The notes: generated by a model from the letters alone, not told the origin. Shown: positions 37,578 through 47,154, numbered from the stretch's first letter. The stretch: 64,000 bases of DNA from Tardiphaga sp. vice304 (GCF_007018905.1 NZ_CP041402.1:1538001-1602000), one strand, 5' to 3'. Numbers and translations are program-made.

Positions 37578-38834
37578 ATGACCAAAATCACACGTCGTCA
37601 AACGTTGTCGCTTGCCGGCGCGGCATTTTTGGCCACCAGCTTGCCGGCGGCCGCGCAGTCTGGGCCGATCAAGATCGGCTTCGGCATCGCGCTGACCGGC
37701 GGAATCGCCAGCGGCGGTAAGTCTGCGCTGCTTGCGTATCAGATCTGGGCCGAGGAAGTGAACGCCCGCGGCGGTCTGCTCGGCCGTAAGGTGGAGCTCG
37801 TGAATTACGACGACCAATCCAATCCCGCCACTGTGCCCGGTATCTATTCCAAGCTGCTCGATGTCGACAAGGTCGATCTCGTGATATCGGGTTATGGGAC
37901 GGTGCCCACCGCAGCGTCTATGCCGATAGTGATGCAGAAGGGAAAGATGTTCCTATCCCTCTTTGCGTTAGCAAGTAACGACGAATTTAAGTACGACCGA
38001 TACTTTCAAATGCAGCCGAACGGCACTAACGCTAAAATAGAGTTTTCACGTGGCTATTTCGACTTGGCCTCTAAGCTATTGCCAAAGCCCCAGACCGTAG
38101 CGTTGGTCGGAGCCGACGCCGAGTTCGGCATTGTGGCCATCGAAGGCGCGCGTGAGAACGCAAAGAAGGCCGGCATTAAAGTCGTTTATGATCGCAGCTA
38201 TCCGCCGAACACGCAGGATTTTGGGTCGATCGTTCGGGCGATCAAGGCGACCAATCCTGATCTTCTGTTCATTGGATCCTATCCACCAGACTCCGCAGGC
38301 ATGATCCGCGCCATCCATGAAGTGGGCTTCAGCGCACGGATGGTCGGCGGCGGCATGATAGGGCTGCAATTCGCGGCCCTCAAGCAGCAGCTCGGTCCGA
38401 TGCTGAACAACATCGTCGCTTACGACCTTTACGTACCGGAACCGACGATGAATTTCCCCGGCGTCGCGCCGTTCTTGGCCAAATACCGCGAGCGCGCCGC
38501 GCAGGCAGGCGTCGATCCGCTCGGCAACTATGTCCCGCCTTTTGCCTATGCCGAGATGCAGATTCTTGAACAAGCCGTCACCGCTACCAATTCGCTCGAC
38601 GACAAGAAGCTGGCGGACTACATGCGCGTCACCAAGTTCCCGACGATCATGGGCGACATCAAGTTCGGCGATCGCGGCGAGTGGGCAGAGCCCCGTGTCC
38701 TGCTGGTCCAGTACCGCGGCGTCGTCGGCAACGATGTGGAGCAGTTCAAGCAGGCCGGCAAGCAGCTAATTCTCGACCCCCCTGCCTTCAAGTCCGGCGA
38801 ACTGATCACGCCGTTCGAACCGATTAAGCGCTGA
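37578..38834 (+). CDS. Branched-chain amino acid-type ABC substrate-binding protein
   Basis: A 418-residue periplasmic receptor (Peripla_BP_6). The N-terminus MTKITRRQTLSLAGAAFLA has the twin Arg and hydrophobic run of a Tat-type signal, ending near AAAQ-S. The mature chain begins PIKIGFGIALTGGIASGGKS with the usual ligand-loop Gly/Ser, followed by GLLGRKVELVNYDDQSNPAT. GGGAGGG precedes the ATG. Such receptors next to catabolic genes commonly bind aromatic or keto acids rather than leucine. First of five transporter genes. Confidence 0.92.
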   Translation: MTKITRRQTLSLAGAAFLATSLPAAAQSGPIKIGFGIALTGGIASGGKSALLAYQIWAEEVNARGGLLGRKVELVNYDDQSNPATVPGIYSKLLDVDKVDLVISGYGTVPTAASMPIVMQKGKMFLSLFALASNDEFKYDRYFQMQPNGTNAKIEFSRGYFDLASKLLPKPQTVALVGADAEFGIVAIEGARENAKKAGIKVVYDRSYPPNTQDFGSIVRAIKATNPDLLFIGSYPPDSAGMIRAIHEVGFSARMVGGGMIGLQFAALKQQLGPMLNNIVAYDLYVPEPTMNFPGVAPFLAKYRERAAQAGVDPLGNYVPPFAYAEMQILEQAVTATNSLDDKKLADYMRVTKFPTIMGDIKFGDRGEWAEPRVLLVQYRGVVGNDVEQFKQAGKQLILDPPAFKSGELITPFEPIKR

Positions 38835-38859
38835 ATATGTATGACGGCCGGAACGCAGT

Positions 38860-39735
38860 ATGACATTCAGCATGGACCTTCTGACGAACGCGCTGGTCGC
38901 CGGCATCATGCTCGGCGGTTTCTATTGCGCCGTCGCTGTTGGCATCACGATCGCTTTCGGCATGCTGGATGTCGTTAACATCGCACATCCGGCCTTCATC
39001 ATAACGGGCGGCTTCATCGCGTATTTTTTCAATACCGCTTTCGGTTTTGATCCGCTGTTGGTCGGGGTGCTCACGATGATCCCCGCGTTCATCGTGGGTA
39101 TGCTTGTCTATAAATATTACTACTATGTATTCGAACGACGCGGCGAAGACTCGCTTCAGGGGCTGGCGTTCTTCTTTGGCTTGCTGTTCATCATCGAAGT
39201 GGCATTGCTGCTGGTTTTCGGCGTCGATTACCGTTTCGTCGAGGCGAGCTATATCGGGCCAACCATCTCCGCAGGCTTCGTCTCCGTGCCGCTGCGGCTG
39301 TTGGTGCCGCTGGTTGTTGGCCTAACCACGATTGGCGCGATCATGATCTTTATGTCGCGTACTTATATCGGCAAGGCGATCATTGCCGTGTCCCAGGATC
39401 CCTTAGCGCTGCGGCTTGTCGGCGGCAATCCGGTCAAGATTAAAGAGATCGCGTTCGGACTGTCGATAGCGACCGCCGTGCTATCCGGCGCGCTGCTGAT
39501 AATCATCCAGCCAATTGAGCCTTCGCTCGGCCGCGATTTTATTGGCCGCGTGTTTGCCATTGCGGTGCTGGGTGGCATGACGAGCCTCCCTGGAACGATC
39601 CTCGCTTCCATGATTCTCGGCGTCGCCGAGAGCATGACCACCACCTTCTTCGGTCCTTCGTGGTCGCCGGCAGTGGCGTTCGGCCTGCTGTTGGTGACGC
39701 TGGCGGTTAAACCCGCGGGGATCTTGGGCCGATGA
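38860..39735 (+). CDS. Branched-chain amino acid-type ABC permease, LivH-like
   Basis: A 291-residue inner-membrane protein with about eight hydrophobic segments. It starts LLTNALVAGIMLGGFYCAVA and has GMLDVVNIAHPAFIITGGFI, the typical LivH signature in which most family members have N(L/I)AHG. The cytoplasmic coupling loop is SQDPLALRLVGGNPVKIKEI. It overlaps LivM by four bases. Intact. Confidence 0.92.
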   Translation: MTFSMDLLTNALVAGIMLGGFYCAVAVGITIAFGMLDVVNIAHPAFIITGGFIAYFFNTAFGFDPLLVGVLTMIPAFIVGMLVYKYYYYVFERRGEDSLQGLAFFFGLLFIIEVALLLVFGVDYRFVEASYIGPTISAGFVSVPLRLLVPLVVGLTTIGAIMIFMSRTYIGKAIIAVSQDPLALRLVGGNPVKIKEIAFGLSIATAVLSGALLIIIQPIEPSLGRDFIGRVFAIAVLGGMTSLPGTILASMILGVAESMTTTFFGPSWSPAVAFGLLLVTLAVKPAGILGR

Positions 39736-40724
39736 GCAATTTAGCATCCTCCACCCCGTCGCACTGGCGCACGACTATTCGCGCCGTGCTCAAGACCGCC
39801 GGCGTTTGTGCCGCGATCGGCATCGGCCTAGTCATGACGCTGGACTTTGCAGGCACCGATTACGCGTTCCTTGCCGCCTACACGATCTTACAATATGTTG
39901 CGCTGGCAACTGCTTGGAACATCCTCGGCGGCTACGCCGGCTACGTTAATTTCGGCGTCGCAGCGTTTTACGCGGTTGGCGTCTACACCAGCGTGGTGAT
40001 TTATAAGACGCTGCAATGGCCATTGCTCTTCACCATCCCGCTGGCCGCCTTGGTCGCTGGTCTGCTTGGATTGGGGATGGGCTACTTGACGCTGCGGCTG
40101 CGCGGCGTGTTCTTTTCGATCGCAACGTTGGCGCTGTCCGTGGTGCTTAACACGCTGATTGTCAACTGGTCGTTCGTGGGTGGCTCGCGCGGCGTTTATA
40201 TCATTCATCCAGCGACCATGCCGTATTTCGGATCATACGCGCGGTACCTGCTGATCGTAATGCTGCTGATCGCGATCGGATCGGTGCTGGTCGCCCGGTA
40301 CATCGAGCATTCCTGGATCGGTAACGGTCTGGCGGCGTTGAAGGACGATGAATTGGCTGCCGAATGCGCCGGCGTGCCGTCGATGAAGATGAAGTTAATT
40401 GCAACCACGGTCAGTGGAGCGCTGCTCGGCATTGTCGGCGCACCATTCCCTTATTTTGTGACCTATATCGATCCCGCATCCGCCTTCAGCCTGTCGGTTG
40501 CCGTTAACGCCATCGCTATGCCTCTAATCGGCGGCACCGCAACATGGATCGGTCCGGTGATCGGCGCCCTGCTCCTAGGGACGCTCCAGCAGGTCGCGAC
40601 TGTCACAATCTCGTCGGCACTGAACCTGCTGCTCGTCGGCGTGCTCTTGGTTTTGTTCGTCTCGGTTGCGCCGAATGGCATCGTAGGGTTCGTCAAGAAT
40701 ATTTGGGAGAGGAAGCGCAAATGA
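39732..40724 (+). CDS. Branched-chain amino acid-type ABC permease, LivM-like
   Basis: A 330-residue membrane partner of LivH with about nine hydrophobic segments. Signatures are WNILGGYAGYVNFGVAAFYA, GMGYLTLRLRGVFFSIATLA and the coupling loop ALKDDELAAECAGVPSMKMK. It starts in a 4-base overlap with livH and ends in a 4-base overlap with livG, so translation is coupled across the operon. Confidence 0.92.
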   Translation: MSNLASSTPSHWRTTIRAVLKTAGVCAAIGIGLVMTLDFAGTDYAFLAAYTILQYVALATAWNILGGYAGYVNFGVAAFYAVGVYTSVVIYKTLQWPLLFTIPLAALVAGLLGLGMGYLTLRLRGVFFSIATLALSVVLNTLIVNWSFVGGSRGVYIIHPATMPYFGSYARYLLIVMLLIAIGSVLVARYIEHSWIGNGLAALKDDELAAECAGVPSMKMKLIATTVSGALLGIVGAPFPYFVTYIDPASAFSLSVAVNAIAMPLIGGTATWIGPVIGALLLGTLQQVATVTISSALNLLLVGVLLVLFVSVAPNGIVGFVKNIWERKRK

Positions 40725-41446
40725 GCAAATCTCCAATGCTTTCCTCGCGCGGACTCGTGAAGCGCTTTGGCGGTTTTACTGCGCTCAACGGCATCGACTT
40801 CGATCTGGGCGAGCGAGAACGCGTCGGGTTAATTGGACCGAACGGTTCCGGCAAGAGCACCTTTGTAAATTGCTTGACCGGTGCGCTGCGCCCGGAGGAG
40901 GGTCGCGTGGCCTTCGACGGCGACGACATCACAGAAATGGCGGCCTGGAGGCGTGCGCATGCGGGTTTAGCGCGCAGCTTTCAAATCCCGCGCCCGTTTC
41001 GCGGGCTGACGGTGCGCCAGAACATCGGCGTCCCGCTGTCGTTCGTCCGCGGCGTCACTGACCAGGCCGAGCTCGACGTCCGATCGGACGATATCTTAGG
41101 CAAAGTGGGACTTCGCGATAGGGCCAGCTCTAGTCCGAAGAACCTGAGCCAAGTTGACTTGAGAAAGCTCGAGCTTGGTCGCGCACTGGCCGCGCAGCCC
41201 CGCGTGTTGATCGCGGACGAAGCAATGGCTGGATTGTCAGATTCCGAGGTTGACGAGATTCTCGATTTGCTGATCGAACTTAACGAGAGTGGTATCGGCA
41301 TTATCCTTATCGAGCACATCATGCGCGCGGTGATCAGGTTTTCGCAGCGGATTGTCGTTTTTGTCGCCGGCGCCAAGATCGCCGACGGCGATCCGCGCGA
41401 GGTCATGCAGCATCCGGAAGTGGTGAGGGCCTACCTTGGCCAATAA
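40721..41446 (+). CDS. Branched-chain amino acid-type ABC ATPase, LivG-like
   Basis: A 241-residue ATPase. Walker A is GPNGSGKST and the Q-loop ARSFQIPRPFRGLTV. The signature is NLSQVDLRKLELGRALA, departing from LSGGQ. Walker B is VLIADEAMAGLSDSEVD, with Ala where most have Pro but with the catalytic Glu kept. The switch His is in LIEHIMRAV. The variations are of a kind seen in other LivG proteins. The ATG at 40721 overlaps livM. It works as a pair with LivF. Confidence 0.9.
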   Translation: MSKSPMLSSRGLVKRFGGFTALNGIDFDLGERERVGLIGPNGSGKSTFVNCLTGALRPEEGRVAFDGDDITEMAAWRRAHAGLARSFQIPRPFRGLTVRQNIGVPLSFVRGVTDQAELDVRSDDILGKVGLRDRASSSPKNLSQVDLRKLELGRALAAQPRVLIADEAMAGLSDSEVDEILDLLIELNESGIGIILIEHIMRAVIRFSQRIVVFVAGAKIADGDPREVMQHPEVVRAYLGQ

Positions 41447-42170
41447 TCTGACTATCCAGGGCATCAATGCCGGGTACGGCGCAGTAACGGTGCTGTCCGA
41501 CGTCAGCATTCGCGTCGGCGACGGCGAAACAGTGGCGCTCCTCGGCACCAATGGCAACGGTAAGACGACACTGATGCGTTGCATCACCGGACAGATTAGG
41601 CCGAGCAGGGGTAGCATTACTGCCGAAATCGACGGAAAGCATCACAATCTTGTCGGCCTTTCAACCGAAGAGATCGTAGGCCTCGGTATCTCGCTGGTGC
41701 CCGAAGGCCGTCGGCTATTTCCAAAGCTCACCGTTGAGGAAAATCTCGAGCTCGGTGCATACCGCACGGTTGCGCGGGCGCGCATTAAAGAAACAATGGA
41801 ATATTGCTACGACGCATTTCCGCGTCTGCTTGAGCGCCGCACGCAGATGGCGGGATCCATGAGCGGCGGCGAGCAGCAGATGCTCGCACTAGCACGGGCG
41901 CTCATGGCGCGACCGCGGATATTGTTGGTCGACGAGCCGTCAGTTGGGCTCGCGCCCATTCTGGTCGCCCGTATGATCGATAAGATCGCCGAGCTCTCCT
42001 CGGCGCTCGGCCTTACCGTCTTGATGGCCGAACAGAACTTCGAGCAGGCCGCGCGCATAGCGCAGCGTGGCTACGTGCTCGTACACGGACAGGTGGTGCT
42101 GTCAGCTAATAGCGTCACCGAACTGCGGGACAGCGACATTGTGCGCCGCCTCTATCTGGGTTTCGACTGA
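41436..42170 (+). CDS. Branched-chain amino acid-type ABC ATPase, LivF-like
   Basis: A 244-residue ATPase. Walker A is GTNGNGKTT, signature MSGGEQQMLALARALM, Walker B ILLVDEPSVGLAP, and MAEQNFEQA replaces the switch-His segment as usual for LivF. The only start that covers the first strand is a TTG at 41436, inside the end of livG (11-base overlap); no ATG fits. Last transporter gene; the hydrolase gene starts 32 bases later. Confidence 0.9.
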   Translation: MANNLTIQGINAGYGAVTVLSDVSIRVGDGETVALLGTNGNGKTTLMRCITGQIRPSRGSITAEIDGKHHNLVGLSTEEIVGLGISLVPEGRRLFPKLTVEENLELGAYRTVARARIKETMEYCYDAFPRLLERRTQMAGSMSGGEQQMLALARALMARPRILLVDEPSVGLAPILVARMIDKIAELSSALGLTVLMAEQNFEQAARIAQRGYVLVHGQVVLSANSVTELRDSDIVRRLYLGFD

Positions 42171-42202
42171 GCCCAAATAAAATGCAAGAAAAGGGATCTG
42201 CC

Positions 42203-43159
42203 ATGAATATCAAAGTCAGCAAGGAAGCTATTGCCGAGGCAACCAAGAAGTTGTCCAACTGGGGACGCTGGGGGGAGGATGATCAGATCGGTACCCTCAA
42301 TTACGTGACACCAAAGCACATCACCGAGGCCGCCAAGCTGGTGAAGCAGGGCAAGGTGTTCGGCATGGGCATTCCGCTAAACCAGCAGGGTCCTCAAAGC
42401 GGACTTTTTGGCGGACGCTGGAACCCGATTCATACCATGCTCGCCACCGGTACCGACGCGATCGCCGGCCGGCAGGACGAGATCAACAAGATGCGGTATG
42501 CCGACGACGCCATAAATATGCCGGTGCAGTCTGCAACTCACTGGGACTCTCTCGGCCATGTTTTTAATCACGACAAGATGTACAACGGCCACGACGCCCG
42601 TAACGTCGACAGCCGGGGCGTGCATAAGCTTGGCATCGAACACACTCGCGACCGTATGGTCGGTCGTGGCGTCTTGCTAGATGTCGCGCGTTACAAGGGT
42701 GTCGAATCGCTCGATGACGGTTACGCGATCTCGAACGACGAACTTGATGCCGTCGCCAAGAAGCAGGGCGTGACGATACAGGAAGCCGACTTCGTCATCA
42801 TTCGCACCGGTCACATGGAGCGCTGCTTGAAGAACAATGTTTGGGGCGGCTACGCAGGCGGCGATGCGCCGGGCGTCAAGTTTGAGAACTGCTATTGGAG
42901 CTTCGAGAAGAAGCTCGCCGCGATCTGCTCAGACACCTGGGGCGTCGAGGTTCGTCCCAACGAGACACTGGAAGTTGCACAACCTTGGCACTGGGTCGTC
43001 ATTCCCGCAATGGGATTGACGATGGGGGAGATATTTTACGTGGCGGATCTGGCCGAAGATTGTGCTGCGGACGGAGTCTATGAATTTATGTTCGCCGGCC
43101 CCCCGCTGGTGATTACAGGTGGAACCGGTTCGCCGATCAATCCTTTGGCGATTAAGTAG
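42203..43159 (+). CDS. Cyclase-family metal hydrolase
   Basis: A 318-residue protein of the cyclase/kynurenine-formamidase-like family, metal-dependent hydrolases that open cyclic amides, lactones or formamides. The central motif is VQSATHWDSLGHVF, matching the family's HxGTHxDxPxH with Ser-Ala and Ser-Leu changes but keeping His, Asp and His. WGGYAGGDAPGVKFE and VAQPWHWVVIPAMGLTMGEI follow. AAGGGA precedes the ATG at 42203. It lies 32 bases after livF, so it is probably part of the same transcript and acts on the imported compound before BKACE. Confidence 0.87.
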   Translation: MNIKVSKEAIAEATKKLSNWGRWGEDDQIGTLNYVTPKHITEAAKLVKQGKVFGMGIPLNQQGPQSGLFGGRWNPIHTMLATGTDAIAGRQDEINKMRYADDAINMPVQSATHWDSLGHVFNHDKMYNGHDARNVDSRGVHKLGIEHTRDRMVGRGVLLDVARYKGVESLDDGYAISNDELDAVAKKQGVTIQEADFVIIRTGHMERCLKNNVWGGYAGGDAPGVKFENCYWSFEKKLAAICSDTWGVEVRPNETLEVAQPWHWVVIPAMGLTMGEIFYVADLAEDCAADGVYEFMFAGPPLVITGGTGSPINPLAIK

Positions 43160-43182
43160 GCTCAGTTACCGATCAAGATCGT

Positions 43183-43217
43183 GCGGTCTGCATCGAGTGC
43201 AAACTCGGGTAGACCGC
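43183..43217 (+). terminator. Hairpin after the cyclase-family gene
   Basis: Outer arms GCGGTCT / AGACCGC and inner arms CGAGT / ACTCG form a two-part stem 23 bases after the stop. No T-run follows, so it may act as a processing or Rho-linked end for the operon. Confidence 0.5.
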
Positions 43218-43807
43218 GCTACTGCAGACGATGGTTCCTAATTCCGCCGCCGTTGTCACCATCTTCGTCGATCTGGCGAGATGATGCGTCCGCCAGCCGA
43301 TCTGCTTCATCTGCATGGCGGCCCACTTTTAGCTGGAGCCGGATGATGAGCGCGCTAACTTGGGTCGCAATCAACAGGAGTAGTTCAAACGATACTACCG
43401 CGATGCCACGGCTAAGATAAGCGGCAAAGTGTTCCCATTGTTTAATGGACATAAAATCTAGTTTTAATATGGACGTTGCAAATGCTTTATTTCGACCGGC
43501 GGAAGCCAAAGGATTGGGCGGCGTTCGCAATTGCGGGAGCTCGTCAGTTCGGCAGCTACGATGTCTGTTTTGGCGTATCAAAGCTCTTCAGGTTAAGCGA
43601 ACAAAATCATGCGCGCGATCGAGTGGCCGACCTGCAAAGGCGAATGTAATACAAAACCTATTAGCGCATTAATTTTAAATTGTGCTAGGAAACAAAAAAT
43701 GTAACGAAGCATTTTTGTGCTGCCGTGTAGGCAGCGTCATCAATGACGGACCACTCTCGCGTTGCGAACAACTGGGTTGCAGATACGGATATCAGAAGGG
43801 TTCTCCG
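43218..43807. other. Gene-free stretch between the cyclase-family gene and OsmC B
   Basis: Only short frames occur. The one at 43219-43581 (reverse) has an amphipathic look but no relative I recognise and no ribosome site, so it is not called. The final 200 bases are A+T-rich and should hold the OsmC B promoter. Confidence 0.5.
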
Positions 43808-44299
43808 ATGACTAGTCATGGTAAAATAAGATTCGATGTTATCTTTGAAGCCGTGGGGCATAACGACGCGAAATTTCGTAACGACGTTCAAGTATTCATG
43901 CGGGGAGCGCATCCTGCCTCATACCATCTTCCTACGGATGAAGGTGCGATGCACGGCGGTGACGCTAGTGCGCCCTACCCGCTCGCATATTTCGCGTCGG
44001 CTCTGACCGCCTGCGTAATGACCCAGATCCGGGCATTCGCGAAGCGCCTTTCGCTCAAGGTTGATAACTTTGACGTTAGTACGCGGTGCCACTGGCAGGG
44101 CGAGCAAGTTGGTAATGCGCCTTACGTGAGCGTTCCAGTTGCTTTCAATATGGATATAGATATTCGTGGACAGCTCAGCAATTCCGACAAGCGCGAATTA
44201 CTAAAAGCCGCTCAGTCCGGCTGCTTCATCGAAGCTTCGTTAAAACCCGGACTCGTAGTTCATCGTTTATTGCTTGATGATGAGTGGACCGAAGTTTAG
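43808..44299 (+). CDS. OsmC-family protein B
   Basis: A 163-residue OsmC/Ohr-like protein homologous to OsmC A. The candidate redox Cys are in ALTACVMTQIRAFAK and AAQSGCFIEASL; the core segment is GAMHGGDASAPYPLAYFASA. The ATG at 43808 has AAGG about ten bases upstream; an in-frame start further left would add residues without similarity. It stops ten bases before the target repeat of the IS5 element. Its pairing with cupin B and TetR B, although 9 kb apart, mirrors the compact set at 22.6-24.8 kb. Confidence 0.83.
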   Translation: MTSHGKIRFDVIFEAVGHNDAKFRNDVQVFMRGAHPASYHLPTDEGAMHGGDASAPYPLAYFASALTACVMTQIRAFAKRLSLKVDNFDVSTRCHWQGEQVGNAPYVSVPVAFNMDIDIRGQLSNSDKRELLKAAQSGCFIEASLKPGLVVHRLLLDDEWTEV

Positions 44300-44312
44300 T
44301 CGTGATGTCTAG

Positions 44313-45155
44313 GCTTAGGACCCATTGATTTTCTTGCCGACGGACAGATTGGTTGATTCACTGGTGATGCTGGGAGGCATCGCCATGACTGATTTGTTTC
44401 TGCTGACAGCGGCGCAGATGCGCCGTATCAAACCTTATTTTCCATTGTCGCATGGAATTGCGAGGGTTGATGACCGGCGGGTGATCAGCGGGATCGTCTT
44501 CGTCATCAGAAACGGACTTCGCTGGCGTGATGCGCCGCATGAGTATGGCCCCCATAAGACGATCTATAATCGGCTTGTGCGCTGGAGCCGTCTCGGCGTT
44601 TTCAACAAGATCTTCGCTGAATTAGCTCGCAAGGCTGGCAAGCCAGCCCGCCTAATGATCGATGCGACGCATCTGAAAGCGCACCGCACCGCCGCAAGCC
44701 TTTTAAAAAAGGGCCTGTTCCCCGACGTATCGGCCGCACGAAAGGCGGCTTGAACTCCAAGCTGCACGCCGTCTGCGATGGTCAGGGACGGCCGGTCATC
44801 ATGCTGCTCAGTGAGGGCCAGATGAGCGATTACAAAGGTGCGGCCTTGATAATCGATGCACTGCCGCAGGCCAGAGAGTTGCTCGGCGACAAAGGGTATG
44901 ATGCCGACTGGTTGAGACAGGCTCTTGCAGAGCGCGGCATCAAAGCCTGCATTCCATCCAGATCAAATCGCAAAACGCCGATCGAGCATGATCGTGTCCT
45001 CTATCGCCAGCGCCACAAGATCGAGAATATGTTCGGCAGGCTCAAAGATTGGCGACGTATCCACACCCGTTACGACCGATGCGCTCACACATTCATGTCC
45101 GCCATCTGCATCGCTGCCACCGTCATCTTTTGGCTCTGATCAATGAGTCCTGACC
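44313..45155 (+). mobile_element. IS5-family (IS427-group) element, 843 bp
   Basis: The terminal repeats GCTTAGGACCCATTGAT and (complement) GGTCAGGACTCATTGAT match at 14 of 17 positions. The target duplication CTAG is at 44309-44312 and 45156-45159. Two overlapping frames carry one transposase, joined by frameshifting. It looks complete and possibly active. Confidence 0.88.
44385..45139 (+). CDS. IS427-group transposase, made by programmed -1 frameshift
   Basis: Frame one (44385-44753) encodes the N-terminal domain LTAAQMRRIKPYFPL, NGLRWRDAPHEYGPHKTIYN and the first Asp in RLMIDATHLKAHR. Frame two (to 45139) encodes GGLNSKLHAVCDGQGRPV, the second Asp in LGDKGYDADWLR and the Glu in HKIENMFGRLKDWRR. 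The heptamer A-AAA-AAG at 44705-44711 lies in the correct phase for -1 slippage, giving the fusion of about 250 residues. The in-frame product without slippage ends SAARKAA and lacks two catalytic residues. Confidence 0.88.
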
Positions 45156-45206
45156 CTAGGAGGGCAAGGCGCGCGTACGGCTCGAGCAAACTCTCGGAAA
45201 AGAAAA

Positions 45207-45983
45207 CTATCCTAACATCTGCGTGTCGCCACAGATCGAAATAGCTTGGCCGGAGATCGTACGCCCGCGCCGGCTGCAGAGAAATAAGATCTGGTCTGCG
45301 ACCTGTTGGGGCGTCACGTATTCCTTAATCGAAGTGAAGGAGAAGGCCGTGGTTTCCATCTCGTTGAATGAGATGCCGCGCTGTTGTGCTTTTGTTTCCA
45401 GCACGCGGCGCTGGCGATCACCGGCGACAAGGCCAGGCAGGATGGCGTTAACCCGGATGTTGTCGGGGCCCAATTCGATTGAGAGTGATTTGGTGAAGCC
45501 GATCACTCCCCATTTCGCTGCGGCATAAGGTGCGCGCAACGCAAATCCTACTTTGCCAGCCATCGAGGAGAGATTTACGATTGAAGCATTGGTGCTCTCG
45601 CGTAACAGCGGCACAGCGAGGCGTGTGCAATTAAACTGCCCGGTGAGGCAAATATCGAGGCAGCGGTCCCATTCGTCGGGATGTATATGCTCGATTCTGG
45701 CAGTGGGTCCGGCAATACCAGCATTATTGATCAGTGCGTCAAGCCCACCAAGCTGCGCTATCGCTTCGTTAAATAGATATTGCACTGCTGGTCGGTCAGC
45801 AACATCGCAATGCGTCTGAGTGATGTCGGGATGACTGACGGCGAGCGTTGCAAGCGCCGCGCGATCGATGTCGCACACGTGAACCTTTGCACCTTCGGCC
45901 GCGAACGCGCGCGCAATGGATAGCCCGATGCCACTGGCGCCGGCGGTCACAAGCACGCGCAAACCATTGATATCGAGATCCAT
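45207..45983 (-). CDS. Short-chain dehydrogenase/reductase
   Basis: A 258-residue NAD(P)-dependent oxidoreductase with a Rossmann fold. Cofactor motif VTAGASGIGLSIARAF, acidic CDIDRAA after beta-2 suggesting NAD preference, NNAGIAG, catalytic Ser in IVNLSSMAGKVG, and YAAAK as the active-site Tyr/Lys. The C-terminal loop INAILPGLVAGDRQRR and the tail are complete. It stands alone between the IS427 element and decayed genes. Substrate is probably a hydroxy acid or an alcohol; it cannot be assigned. Confidence 0.9.
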   Translation of the reverse strand: MDLDINGLRVLVTAGASGIGLSIARAFAAEGAKVHVCDIDRAALATLAVSHPDITQTHCDVADRPAVQYLFNEAIAQLGGLDALINNAGIAGPTARIEHIHPDEWDRCLDICLTGQFNCTRLAVPLLRESTNASIVNLSSMAGKVGFALRAPYAAAKWGVIGFTKSLSIELGPDNIRVNAILPGLVAGDRQRRVLETKAQQRGISFNEMETTAFSFTSIKEYVTPQQVADQILFLCSRRGRTISGQAISICGDTQMLG

Positions 45984-46260
45984 TTCGCCTCCAGATACGA
46001 TGAAACTATGGTGGCATTCGGCTTTGCGGCGTGAAAGAACGGCGATCCGAGATGTAACACGACTCTAATTGTGAATACAGATTGCCGCAAGCGATACGCG
46101 GTAGCAAAACCTGACGAAGACGAACTGGTCCGCCAGATGTTCCTCACCTTCGGCAGGCGCGCGATCCGGCTGATCGTAGTCGAGATAGACGACCAGCTCC
46201 TGCAGCCAGAAGATGTTGCGCACCAGCACGGTTAGCCATCAGCCGCATAGCTGTCTCTCA
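45984..46260. other. Degenerate stretch
   Basis: The reverse strand near 46100-46230 reads IFWLQELVVYLDYDQPDRAP without a proper start or an intact frame, suggesting a fragment of a lost gene I cannot name. Nothing else is recognisable. Confidence 0.4.
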
Positions 46261-46506
46261 CGCCGCACACACCAGCATCGACTGGCAGACCTATCCGATC
46301 CTGCGCTTTAACGCGTTGCCGGACCAGATCGAGGTGCACATCATCAACCGGCCGGGACAGCCTTTCCTGGGAAGCGGCGAACCGGGCAGGGCCCGGCTGC
46401 AGCATCGATCGCCAATGCCATCGCACATGTGACCGGCAAACGCTTACGGGACCTGCCTCTGACACGAAAGCGGATCAGCAGACCGTCGATGCTTAAGGTC
46501 GTGTGA
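46261..46506 (+). pseudogene. Molybdenum hydroxylase large subunit, C-terminal remnant with frameshift
   Basis: HTSIDWQTYPILRFNALPD then EVHIINRPGQPFLGSGEPG is the C-terminal substrate-domain end of xanthine-dehydrogenase/isoquinoline-oxidoreductase-type proteins. The expected continuation AAASIANAIAHVTGKRLRDL is in another frame, so a single-base indel lies near 46380-46400. It ends at TGA 46504-46506. The rest of the gene (more than 600 residues) is absent. Confidence 0.7.
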
Positions 46507-46521
46507 GAAGTCGGTAACTTT

Positions 46522-47154
46522 CAAATCCCGCGTAATCGCCGCCCGAAATTATCGTTTGCCGATTCAGGCGGCGTTTATGGACTTTCATCGATGTTCGTTT
46601 CGATGCCGGACCATGCCGGGACGCATATCGACGCACCAAGCCACTTCGGAAAGACCGGCATCCCGATCAATGAGTATCCCTTGGAAAAGTGTATCGTACC
46701 AGGCATCTGCATCGAATTGCGCCACATCTCTCCGCAAGCCGAGATCGCCCCCTCGGATCTGGAAGCGGCAGTGAAGAAATGCGCCGTCGACGTACCCCGT
46801 GGCGGAACGGTCCTGCTCTGCACCGGACCACGAAAGAACCTTTCCCGGAAAAGAATATGCGACGGACAATTCGGGGTGAACGTCGCGGCAACTGAATGGC
46901 TAGCAAACAAGGGGGTCGTACATTTTGGCATCGATTCCATGCGACCGGGCCCGATGAACGATGTGAACCTGCTGGTCCACAAGGCATGTCTGGATCTCGA
47001 CATCACTCACATTGAAAGCCTGTGCAATCTGGTAAAGCTTCTCGGTGAGGGGCCGTTTACTTTTATCGGCCTGCCCATGAAATGGCGGAACGGATCCGCA
47101 TCCCCTATTTGGGCTGTGGCGATGTTTGATCTAGAAAACAGCATCACGGGATAG
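46522..47154 (+). pseudogene. Cyclase-family hydrolase, N-terminally truncated
   Basis: It encodes a second member of the kynurenine-formamidase-like family, this time with the canonical metal motif HAGTHIDAPSHF. Similarity starts about at NRRPKLSFADSGGVYGLSS without a start codon, directly after the molybdenum hydroxylase remnant; the first ATG (46591) would leave a protein of 187 residues missing the first strands. WLANKGVVHFGIDSMRPGP and FTFIGLPMKW are also intact. It is probably inactive or altered, and precedes the amidase gene by 157 bases. Confidence 0.72.
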
